DNA of 6,144 nucleotides, taken from positions 171 through 6,314 of the forward strand of contig WQRL01000112.1 of assembly GCA_009786775.1 (NCBI GenBank). The letters are read 5' to 3'. Numbering within the stretch: position 1 is the stretch's first letter; the number at the start of each line of letters is the position of its first letter. The notes beneath the pieces were generated by a model. The model made no database searches. It was not told the origin of the DNA and saw nothing but the letters and a program-made list of their open reading frames with translations. Positions 1 to 5,709 of this stretch are shown here, one piece after another. This DNA is from Oscillospiraceae bacterium (GTDB lineage Bacteria; Bacillota; Clostridia; Oscillospirales; Oscillospiraceae). The position numbers and the translations under genes were made by a program.

Positions 1-1
1 T

Positions 2-1015
2 GCAACAGGTTCATGGATTGGAACAGGCGCATTCATGGTAGACACTTTCGTTTCCGGCGACTATGTAACAATGGTTAGAAACGACAACTGGTGGGATAAT
101 GACGTAAATGGCGGCAGAAGATTTATTCCTACAGAAGAAATCACACTGCGCTTCGTCCCTGAAGTTGCTGCACGTAGAATTATGCTTGAAAACCTTGAGA
201 GCCAGCTCAGCTTTAGCACAGGCGCTGAAGACATAGCTTGGTTCCAAAACAGCCCTGATTTCGACTACCGTCCCCAAATCTTTAACAACCCGCAAAACCT
301 TTCATTTAGCATGATTCACCCGATTACAGGTTGCTGGTACTTCAGACAAGCTGTTATCCACGCTCTCGACCTTGACGACATCGCTGTTGCTGCGGCCGGC
401 GACTGGGCTTGGGGCGAATTTGTAAGCGGAACATTCTGGGGCTTTGAAACTCCTTTCCGCAACGACAACATCCCGATGATTGAGCGTGACCTCGACCGCG
501 CCAGAGCATACTTAGAGCAATCTGTATACAATGGCGAAACAGTTGAGATCGCAACAGCTATCGTAACAAACATCAGAGCTGCGGAGCAAATGCAAGTTCA
601 GCTTGCACAAGTAGGCATTGATGCTAACATCAACAGCATGGACTCAGCAACTCTCGGCGCACTAATGGGCTATGGCAACGAAAATAAGCAAATGGTTATC
701 TTCAACACTGTTGTAACAATGAACCCAGGCTCAGTCCGCGCTGCCCTGTATCCGGGAATGGGACAAAACAGAACCTCTTACAACAACCCACGCGTAAGCG
801 AACTTCTTGACGCTGCAAGAGTAACTGCTGATGTTAACGCACGTAGGGATATGTACTTTGAGATTCAAGAACTCGTAGCATACGACAGACCTCACTTCAA
901 TATTTTCTGGCGTGTAAATGCAGTTGTCTTTGCAAATGGCATCGGCGGCTTCACACTCCCGTCAGATCACATGCACACAGACATGAGAGGTCTCTTCTGG
1001 GATCTAGACGCATAG
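2..1015 (+). CDS. ABC transporter solute-binding protein, family 5 (peptide/nickel type), 5'-truncated
   Basis: This is the extracytoplasmic ligand-binding component of an Opp/Dpp-type ABC importer. The reading frame is open from base 2 with no stop, and the first visible residues (GTGAF, then a VSGDY...RNDNWW stretch ending near base 94) match the family 5 pattern GTGPF...G....RN..YW, which lies well inside such proteins. The Met at base 35 is therefore internal and not the start. 337 residues are visible; the family usually has about 500-600, so roughly the first third, with any signal peptide and lipobox, is missing. The C-terminal half has the usual family order: a FRQAV..ALD segment near bases 350-373, a DLDRARAYL segment near 490-516 and a late YNNPRVSELLDAAR segment near 780-820. 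It ends with TAG at 1013. The fused permease follows 81 bases downstream, which supports one transport operon. The ligand cannot be read from the sequence; peptides are the default for the family, but the downstream enzymes suggest a small organic acid or quaternary amine (inference). Confidence 0.93.
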   Translation, partial: ATGSWIGTGAFMVDTFVSGDYVTMVRNDNWWDNDVNGGRRFIPTEEITLRFVPEVAARRIMLENLESQLSFSTGAEDIAWFQNSPDFDYRPQIFNNPQNLSFSMIHPITGCWYFRQAVIHALDLDDIAVAAAGDWAWGEFVSGTFWGFETPFRNDNIPMIERDLDRARAYLEQSVYNGETVEIATAIVTNIRAAEQMQVQLAQVGIDANINSMDSATLGALMGYGNENKQMVIFNTVVTMNPGSVRAALYPGMGQNRTSYNNPRVSELLDAARVTADVNARRDMYFEIQELVAYDRPHFNIFWRVNAVVFANGIGGFTLPSDHMHTDMRGLFWDLDA

Positions 1016-1041
1016 AGGCATAAAAATTAAGTAAAATCAAT

Positions 1042-1077
1042 CTTCTGCGGCTAAGCCAAAAGGCTTGGCCGCAGAAG
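1042..1077 (+). other. Strong intercistronic hairpin between binding-protein and permease genes
   Basis: Arms 1042-1057 and 1062-1077 form a 16-bp stem with a single G-U wobble (1052 with 1067) around an AAAA loop (1058-1061). TCAA at 1037-1040 and TTGA at 1078-1081 could extend it past one bulged base. No U-run follows on the plus strand (next bases are TTGAAAAGGAG), so it is not a standard intrinsic terminator. Hairpins at this place in binding-protein operons, as between malE and malF, are known to protect the upstream mRNA end and allow more binding protein than permease. That role here is an inference. Confidence 0.85.
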
Positions 1078-1082
1078 TTGAA

Positions 1083-1088
1083 AAGGAG
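1083..1088 (+). promoter_or_regulatory. Ribosome binding site that sets the TTG start of the fused permease
   Basis: AAGGAG lies 8 bases before TTG at 1097. There is no in-frame ATG between this site and the conserved DppB N-terminus (IRYILKRLL), so TTG is the only start that keeps the family's N-terminal sequence at normal spacing. The site begins six bases after the base of the 1042-1077 hairpin. Confidence 0.85.
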
Positions 1089-1096
1089 ATGTTAAA

Positions 1097-3169
1097 TTGA
1101 TTCGCTATATTCTCAAGAGGCTTTTGCTCTTAATTCCAGTAATCATAGTCGTTTCGTTTATAGTGTTTATGCTCATGGAGCTAACTCCAGGCGACATCAC
1201 TGACTTCTTTGTCACGGACGAAATGACCGCACAAGAGCTGCAAGAGCTTCGTGAATACTTTAATCTGCACCGTTCGGTCTTCTACAGATACGGGCGGTAT
1301 ATGCTTAACTTGGCCCAAGGCGACTTGGGGGTATCAGACTTCACCCGAATAAGCGTCTGGTACTTATTTAGTTCCAGACTTCCAAATACCTTGATACTTT
1401 CATTTTCAGCACTTGCCATAGGTATGGTCATCGCAATTCCGATGGGCATAATCGCAGCTAGGCGGGCAGGTAAGCTGATGGACAATGTGACAACAGGATT
1501 TGCCCTGGTGGGTATGTCAATGCCCGTTTTCTGGATCGGTATTTTGCTGCTAGTCTGGTTTTCTGCAAATCTCGGATGGTTCCCTGCCGGTAACTTCGAT
1601 GGCTGGCGAAGCATCATCCTGCCTGCACTTTGCAGCAGTCTGACACTTATTGCATCTGCCACAAGGCAAACCCGCTCAAGTATGCTTGAGGTCTTAAAAG
1701 CTGACTACCTGCGTACTGCCAGGGCCAAAGGTGTTCCTGAAGAAGTTGTGGTAAGAAGGCACGCCCTCGGCAACGCTTGGATTCCGATTATAACAGCACT
1801 GGGCACATCTTTAGGTATGCAGCTTGCTGGTTCTGTCGTAGTTGAATCTGTGTTCACATGGCCCGGCATCGGCAGATTGGCCGCCGAAGCTGTCAGTGCC
1901 CGTGACGTAACAACAACAACAGGCGTTATTGTTATGACCACAGTTTTATATGTCCTTGTGTTCTTGGTAGTTGACGTTATTTACGCATTTGTAGATCCGC
2001 GAATCAAGGCTCAGTATGTCACAGGAAAGAGGAAAAAGAAAGCCTCTGCCCAGTTGCCGAAGCTAAATACAGAGCCTGCTGTCGGAGGCCTCGCCGCTTC
2101 CGCACAGACTTCAGAAACTGCAAAGGCTGCTCCACAGCCCGCAGCACAAGCCGCTCCACAGACTGCTGCACCACAGGCCGTGGCCGCATCTGCAGAATCT
2201 GCCTCTTCCGTCCCTCCTGTGCCTTTAAAGAGTTTCGCTACAAGAGATCTTAGCATAAATGAAAAGTCACAGTCGGTCAGCGATTCAGGCAAGTCCGTTT
2301 CAGAGCAGTATAAGAAGAAGAGCCAGCTAAGAGAGATACTCCATCATATGAGCAGAAACAAAGGCGCGCTCACAGGAATGATTATACTCGGCTCACTGAT
2401 ACTGATATTCCTCGGCTCACTGTTTATAACTTGGGAACAGGTTACACAAGGCCTCTCCCCGCTCCGTGAGTTCCGGCTACAGCCGCCTTCATGGCAGCAC
2501 CCCTTCGGAACAGACGGCAACGCACGCGACGTGTTCCTGCGCGTAATCTACGGCAGCAGATACTCACTGTCCATAGGTTTCGGTGCCGCCGGCCTAGCAG
2601 CGGTCATCGGTGTCACACTCGGTGCATTCGCAGGCTTCTACGGCAAGCTGTTCGACGAACTAATAATGCGCTTCTCAGACATTCTGGCCTCAATCCCAGG
2701 CATTTTGCTCGGGATGGTTATCATCTCGGTGCTCGGCCAGAACCTGCCAAACCTAATCGTCGCAGTTGGTGTCGCGGCAATCCCGATATACATACGTATT
2801 ACCAGAGCCGCCGTGCTCACTGTGCGAAATAATGAATATATTGAAGCAGCCAAGTCAATAGGGCTATCAAACTTTAGAATAATTTTCACACAGGTTCTGC
2901 CAAACAGCTTAGCTCCGCTGATTGTTGCGGCATCCGTCAACCTCGGCATGAACATCATAGTTGCAGCATCACTTTCATTCCTAGGCTTTGGTATTCCTGT
3001 ACCTGCGCCAGAGTGGGGCGCAATGATTTCAGTCAACAGGGACTTTGCACATGTCGCTCAATACTTGATGACATTCCCAGGACTGTTCATTATGTTCACT
3101 GTTTTGTCCTTTAACCTAATCGGTGACGGACTGCGTGACGCACTTGATCCTAAGCTCAAAAAGAGATAA
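1097..3169 (+). CDS. Fused DppB-DppC-type ABC transporter permease
   Basis: Membrane-embedded channel of a peptide/nickel-type ABC importer, with both permease subunits in one 690-residue chain. Residues 1-305 are DppB-like: N-terminal IRYILKRL, a first membrane helix near 9-29, and an EAA loop near 197-231 (KADYLRTARAKG...RHALGNAWIP) that contacts the ATPases, ending in VDPRIK at 299-304. Residues about 306-405 are a basic, then Ala/Pro/Gln-rich, then Ser/Lys-rich linker. Residues about 406-690 are DppC-like: helix near 424-443, HPFGTDGNARDVF at 468-480, a second EAA loop near 580-613 (YIEAAKSIGL...LPNSLAP), and the C-terminal DGLRDALDP. DppB ends and DppC begins on the cytoplasmic side, so the linker fits the expected topology. 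Separate B and C proteins of about 300 residues each are the norm. The TTG start has AAGGAG 8 bases upstream. A 34-base gap to the next gene suggests cotranscription. The frame is open throughout with no sign of a lost stop. Substrate is unknown. Confidence 0.95.
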   Translation: MIRYILKRLLLLIPVIIVVSFIVFMLMELTPGDITDFFVTDEMTAQELQELREYFNLHRSVFYRYGRYMLNLAQGDLGVSDFTRISVWYLFSSRLPNTLILSFSALAIGMVIAIPMGIIAARRAGKLMDNVTTGFALVGMSMPVFWIGILLLVWFSANLGWFPAGNFDGWRSIILPALCSSLTLIASATRQTRSSMLEVLKADYLRTARAKGVPEEVVVRRHALGNAWIPIITALGTSLGMQLAGSVVVESVFTWPGIGRLAAEAVSARDVTTTTGVIVMTTVLYVLVFLVVDVIYAFVDPRIKAQYVTGKRKKKASAQLPKLNTEPAVGGLAASAQTSETAKAAPQPAAQAAPQTAAPQAVAASAESASSVPPVPLKSFATRDLSINEKSQSVSDSGKSVSEQYKKKSQLREILHHMSRNKGALTGMIILGSLILIFLGSLFITWEQVTQGLSPLREFRLQPPSWQHPFGTDGNARDVFLRVIYGSRYSLSIGFGAAGLAAVIGVTLGAFAGFYGKLFDELIMRFSDILASIPGILLGMVIISVLGQNLPNLIVAVGVAAIPIYIRITRAAVLTVRNNEYIEAAKSIGLSNFRIIFTQVLPNSLAPLIVAASVNLGMNIIVAASLSFLGFGIPVPAPEWGAMISVNRDFAHVAQYLMTFPGLFIMFTVLSFNLIGDGLRDALDPKLKKR
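2126..2176 (+). repeat. Short AAPQ-coding repeats in the permease linker
   Basis: Three near-identical 12-base units of the form GCYGCWCCACAG lie at 2126-2137, 2150-2161 and 2165-2176. Each is in frame and encodes Ala-Ala-Pro-Gln (residues 344-347, 352-355, 357-360). They form the core of the low-complexity linker between the two permease halves and could have expanded by slippage. The wider Ala/Pro/Gln/Ser-rich stretch covers about residues 332-376. Confidence 0.75.
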
Positions 3170-3203
3170 CCAACCTAAATCCAATTTTTGAAAGGAAATT
3201 AAT

Positions 3204-4115
3204 ATGTCAAATAAAAGAAAAGTAATTATCACAGTAGCTCAAACCGGCAATTTCCAAGGCAAAGCTCAAAACCCCGGACTTCCCGAGCAGCCGCAAGAGG
3301 TTATTCAATCTGCATACGATTGCTACAATGCAGGCGCATCCATAGTTCACATTCATGCGCGCAACAAAGAAGGCAAGTCCTGCAACAACCCCAAGATTTT
3401 TGCCGAAATGAATAGCGGCATCCGCGCAAAATGTAACATAATAACACAAAACTCCACGGCCCCGGGCACCCGCCCAGGCGCTGAGGCGGATGACGGCGTG
3501 GCTCTGCTCTACGATGACGACATAAAGGATGCCCTGCCGGAAATGTGTTCACTGGACACATCCCTCATCACCACTGTGTGGGAAGACCTGTCCTTCATCT
3601 ACCGCTGGGAGCGTGAATGGCTCATAAAGCACGGCCTGCGCATGAGAGAGCTCGGCATCAAGCCTGAAATTGAAGCCTTCAACATGGAATCCATCGAAGA
3701 TGTTTTCCAGCACCTAGTCCCCGCAGGCGTCTGTAAACTAACTGACGACCCCAATGAGCCCATCAACCTAACATTCGTAATGGGCATGAACAAGGTCAGC
3801 CAGGGCGCAATCAGCTACACTCAAAAAAATCATGACTACATAATTGACCTAGTAAACCAAAACAAGGGTAACTTGAATGTCAATATGTCCACAATGGCTA
3901 TTGCAGTACACCAGCTCCACGGTGTCACCTACGGCCTTCTCAAGGGCTGCCACGTGAGAACAGGTATGGAAGATAATATCTACTACCGCTACGGCGAACT
4001 AGCTAAGTCCAACGCCCAGCTCGTAGAGCGCATGGTCCGCATCATCCGTGAACTTGAGATGGAAGTCGCAACTCCAGAAGAAGCAAGGGAAATGATTGGC
4101 CTAAGACCTCTATAA
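3204..4115 (+). CDS. Beta-keto acid cleavage enzyme (BKACE, DUF849 family)
   Basis: A zinc-dependent TIM-barrel enzyme of the family typified by Kce of lysine fermentation, which reacts a beta-keto acid with acetyl-CoA to give acetoacetate and a new acyl-CoA. The 303 residues are about the normal family length. The zinc ligands are visible: H49 and H51 in VHIHAR, and E256 in the late RTGMEDN motif, where R252 and D257 match the Kce catalytic Arg and Asp. The C-terminal stretch NIYYRYGELAKSNAQLVER (258-276) and ATPEEARE (289-296) closely follow Kce as I remember it. PEIEAF (154-159) carries the conserved central Glu. Differences from Kce include F17 where Kce has Glu14 and STAPG (84-88) in place of STGG, so another substrate than 3-keto-5-aminohexanoate is likely. 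The ATG has AAAGGA seven bases upstream (3191-3196) and follows the permease by 34 bases. The dehydrogenase after it would make its 3-keto substrate. Family assignment is firm; the substrate is open, with 3-dehydrocarnitine as one candidate. Confidence 0.93.
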   Translation: MSNKRKVIITVAQTGNFQGKAQNPGLPEQPQEVIQSAYDCYNAGASIVHIHARNKEGKSCNNPKIFAEMNSGIRAKCNIITQNSTAPGTRPGAEADDGVALLYDDDIKDALPEMCSLDTSLITTVWEDLSFIYRWEREWLIKHGLRMRELGIKPEIEAFNMESIEDVFQHLVPAGVCKLTDDPNEPINLTFVMGMNKVSQGAISYTQKNHDYIIDLVNQNKGNLNVNMSTMAIAVHQLHGVTYGLLKGCHVRTGMEDNIYYRYGELAKSNAQLVERMVRIIRELEMEVATPEEAREMIGLRPL

Positions 4116-4129
4116 ATTACAATTAAACA

Positions 4130-4181
4130 AACCGGAAAATGGATAATGGAACATTTGCTTTGCGTTATCCATTTTCCTGTT
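4130..4181 (+). other. Long intercistronic stem-loop between BKACE and dehydrogenase genes
   Basis: The arms 4134-4146 and 4165-4177 are a perfect 13-base inverted repeat (GGAAAATGGATAA and its complement). T4147-G4164 (wobble) and G4148-C4163 extend it to 15 pairs around a 14-base loop. After one mismatch, 4130-4132 can pair with 4179-4181. The right arm holds TTTT but no U-run follows it, and the ribosome site of the next gene (AAAGGA, 4190-4195) starts 8 bases after the outer pairs. It is better read as an mRNA processing, stability or attenuation element than a full terminator. Confidence 0.8.
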
Positions 4182-4203
4182 CAAAGTTGAAAGGAAAAAT
4201 TTT

Positions 4204-5160
4204 ATGAAACTTGATGGTGTTACACATATTGGCATCATTGGTCTTGGCATGATTGGCGACAGCCTGGCCGTGCTCACCACAGGCCACGGTTACAAGACAA
4301 CCTGTATCTGCCGCCGTCCCGAGATGATTCCAGAGTACAAGAAAACCTATGATAACTACTTCGACCAGTTGGTTGAGCAAGGGCTCGTGCCTGAAAATCA
4401 GCGCTCCATCTGCGAGAAGTATCTCAGCTACACCACCGACTATTCCGCAATCGCAGACTGCGAAGTTATATTTGAGTGCGTAAATGAAAACCTTGAATTG
4501 AAGTTTGATATTTTGGAAAAAATCGAACAAAACTGCCATAATGTCAAGTTAATCGGCTCTGTCAGCTCCACTTTGACTCCCGACATGATGGGTCAGAAAA
4601 TGACAAAATACAAAGACCGCCTCATTGTGACGCACCCCTTCAACCCCGCCCACATGGTTCCTTTCTTTGAGTGCTGCGGCGGCGCTGACACAGACCCCGG
4701 CGTGCTGGATTTCGCAGTTGAGCTCCTAAATGCAATGGGACGCAAGCCGGTTGTCCTCAAAAAGCCGGCTCCGGGCTTTATAGGCAACAGGCTTCAGTTT
4801 GCCCTGTGGCGCGAAGCTCTAAACCTGGTTGAAAGCGGAATATGCGACCCACGCGATGTGGACACCTGCCTTAATTACAGCTTCTGCCCACGCTACACCT
4901 CAATTGGTATCTATGAGCATTTCGACAATGGCGGGCTTGAACTCAACCGAGCCGGATGCAACGGCATTTTCCCGTCCCTAAGTAACATTGAAGCAGCCCC
5001 TCCCACTGTCACCGACAAAATTGCAAAGGGCGAAACAGGTGCCCGCTCTGAAAGCAAGAAGGGCTTCTACGACTGGAACGGTGTAGATATGAAGGCTTAC
5101 CAAGAGCGCGTCAACGCCCCATACTGGCGCTATGTGAACTGGGATTTGCCCACTGAGTAA
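4204..5160 (+). CDS. 3-hydroxyacyl-CoA dehydrogenase family protein, carnitine 3-dehydrogenase-like
   Basis: A cytoplasmic NAD-dependent dehydrogenase that oxidises a 3-hydroxy acid or 3-hydroxyacyl-CoA to the 3-keto form. The Rossmann motif GLGMIG (13-18) starts the N-terminal domain. The catalytic residues of the family are all present: S121 in the SVSST segment, H144 in HPFNP, E156 twelve residues later, and N195 in PGFIGNR. The C-terminal helical domain includes a PRYTSIGIYEHFDNGGLE stretch (229-246) and ends with KKGFYDW (285-291). The 318 residues fit both single-domain 3-hydroxybutyryl-CoA dehydrogenases (about 280-310) and carnitine 3-dehydrogenases (about 320). Next to a BKACE gene a free-acid substrate is favoured, since BKACE enzymes act on free beta-keto acids and characterised carnitine operons pair these two families. 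That is inference from context; 3-hydroxybutyryl-CoA dehydrogenase is the main alternative. The ATG follows AAAGGA (4190-4195) by 8 bases, 88 bases after the BKACE stop. Confidence 0.9.
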   Translation: MKLDGVTHIGIIGLGMIGDSLAVLTTGHGYKTTCICRRPEMIPEYKKTYDNYFDQLVEQGLVPENQRSICEKYLSYTTDYSAIADCEVIFECVNENLELKFDILEKIEQNCHNVKLIGSVSSTLTPDMMGQKMTKYKDRLIVTHPFNPAHMVPFFECCGGADTDPGVLDFAVELLNAMGRKPVVLKKPAPGFIGNRLQFALWREALNLVESGICDPRDVDTCLNYSFCPRYTSIGIYEHFDNGGLELNRAGCNGIFPSLSNIEAAPPTVTDKIAKGETGARSESKKGFYDWNGVDMKAYQERVNAPYWRYVNWDLPTE

Positions 5161-5161
5161 A

Positions 5162-5199
5162 GCCCTGCACCTGCGTACCTGAGCACCGCGCCAGGGCGC
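5162..5199 (+). other. Inverted repeats after the dehydrogenase stop, two competing hairpins
   Basis: GCCCTG (5162-5167) can pair with CAGGGC (5192-5197) across a 24-base loop. The second arm also lies in a compact local hairpin, GCGC (5188-5191) with GCGC (5196-5199) around a CAGG loop, followed by ATTTTAT. The two folds exclude each other. The U-run is short and broken and the stems are only 4-6 bp, so this is at most a weak terminator or attenuator. The gap (5161-5231) otherwise holds only the GGAGG ribosome site at 5219-5223. Confidence 0.4.
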
Positions 5200-5231
5200 A
5201 TTTTATCAAAACAATTACGGAGGTATCCTCT

Positions 5232-5696
5232 ATGGTACACGACAATAACAAAAGCGGCGAGTTCGCCGGAAACTTTGTACAAGAACTCCAAACCCCGGAA
5301 GGCATGCTAACCCCGGAGTTTCAGGCATTTTACAACAGCTTCGCACAGCGCATCCTATGGATGGATGGCAATCTATGCCCCGGAGCGTTTCAAATGAACA
5401 CAGCTTGGTATAAAAGCGTGCCAGAGCGCGACCCGGTATTTCCCGAGCACGAGCATCCCTATGCCGAAATCGTCGGCTTCTTCGGCTCAAACCCCGACGA
5501 CCCAAACGACCTCGGCGCTGTCATAGAATTTGCACTTAACGGCGAAATGCACAAAATCACCAAGTCCACAATGATCTACTGCCCTGCCGATTCAAAACAC
5601 GGCCCTGTGAGAATCCTATCTGTGGACCGCCCTGTATTTCACTTCTCAGTAGTTATGAACGCTGAATATGCAGAGGCCAAAGACGTATATAAATAA
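5232..5696 (+). CDS. Small single-domain cupin protein of unknown function
   Basis: A 154-residue soluble protein with a single cupin beta-barrel signature. Cupin motif 1 appears as HEHPYAEIVGFFG (73-85), giving H73, H75 and E79 as likely metal ligands. Motif 2 appears as PADSKHGPV (118-126) with H123 as the fourth ligand, so the usual 3-His/1-Glu metal site seems complete. The first 65 residues form an N-terminal extension with aromatic residues (F30, F33, Y34, F37, W43, W59, Y60) and no signal peptide. No specific cupin subfamily is recognised. Cupins include isomerases, lyases, dioxygenases and non-catalytic binding proteins. An oxygen-dependent reaction is less likely if the host is an anaerobe (inference). 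Placed between the dehydrogenase and CoA-transferase genes and only 13 bases before the latter, it probably belongs to the same pathway, perhaps acting on a pathway intermediate. The ATG follows GGAGG (5219-5223) by 8 bases. Confidence 0.8.
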   Translation: MVHDNNKSGEFAGNFVQELQTPEGMLTPEFQAFYNSFAQRILWMDGNLCPGAFQMNTAWYKSVPERDPVFPEHEHPYAEIVGFFGSNPDDPNDLGAVIEFALNGEMHKITKSTMIYCPADSKHGPVRILSVDRPVFHFSVVMNAEYAEAKDVYK

Positions 5697-5709
5697 GAAA
5701 GGAGAAATT

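Noticed and set aside
35..37. ATG at 35 as the start of the binding-protein gene
   Set aside because: The frame stays open upstream to base 2 and already encodes the conserved GTGAF motif, so this Met is internal to a truncated gene.
1042..1077. Hairpin as a rho-independent terminator ending the binding-protein transcript
   Set aside because: No U-run follows on the plus strand, and the permease gene with its ribosome site follows at once.
1089..1100. Tiny ORF ATG-TTA-AAT-TGA overlapping the TTG start of the permease
   Set aside because: Its ATG directly abuts the GGAG site with no spacing, so ribosomes are unlikely to use it; it is probably chance.
2011..2292. Minus-strand open frame, Ala/Cys-rich, opposite the permease linker
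   Set aside because: It is the antisense of the low-complexity linker; no family match or convincing start signal.
2348..2350. Internal ATG as a separate start for the DppC half
   Set aside because: There is no good ribosome site before it (only AGAGAG about 12 bases upstream), and the frame is continuous from the DppB half. A minor internal start cannot be excluded.
2491..2832. Plus-strand frame of 113 codons in another phase within the permease
   Set aside because: Arg-rich composition typical of an out-of-frame shadow; the overlapping frame has clear permease motifs.
2638..3036. Minus-strand open frame of 132 codons opposite the DppC half
   Set aside because: It lies wholly within a well-supported gene and shows no recognisable domain.
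4165..4539. Minus-strand frame of 124 codons opposite the dehydrogenase start
   Set aside because: It opposes the conserved Rossmann domain and has no recognisable family.
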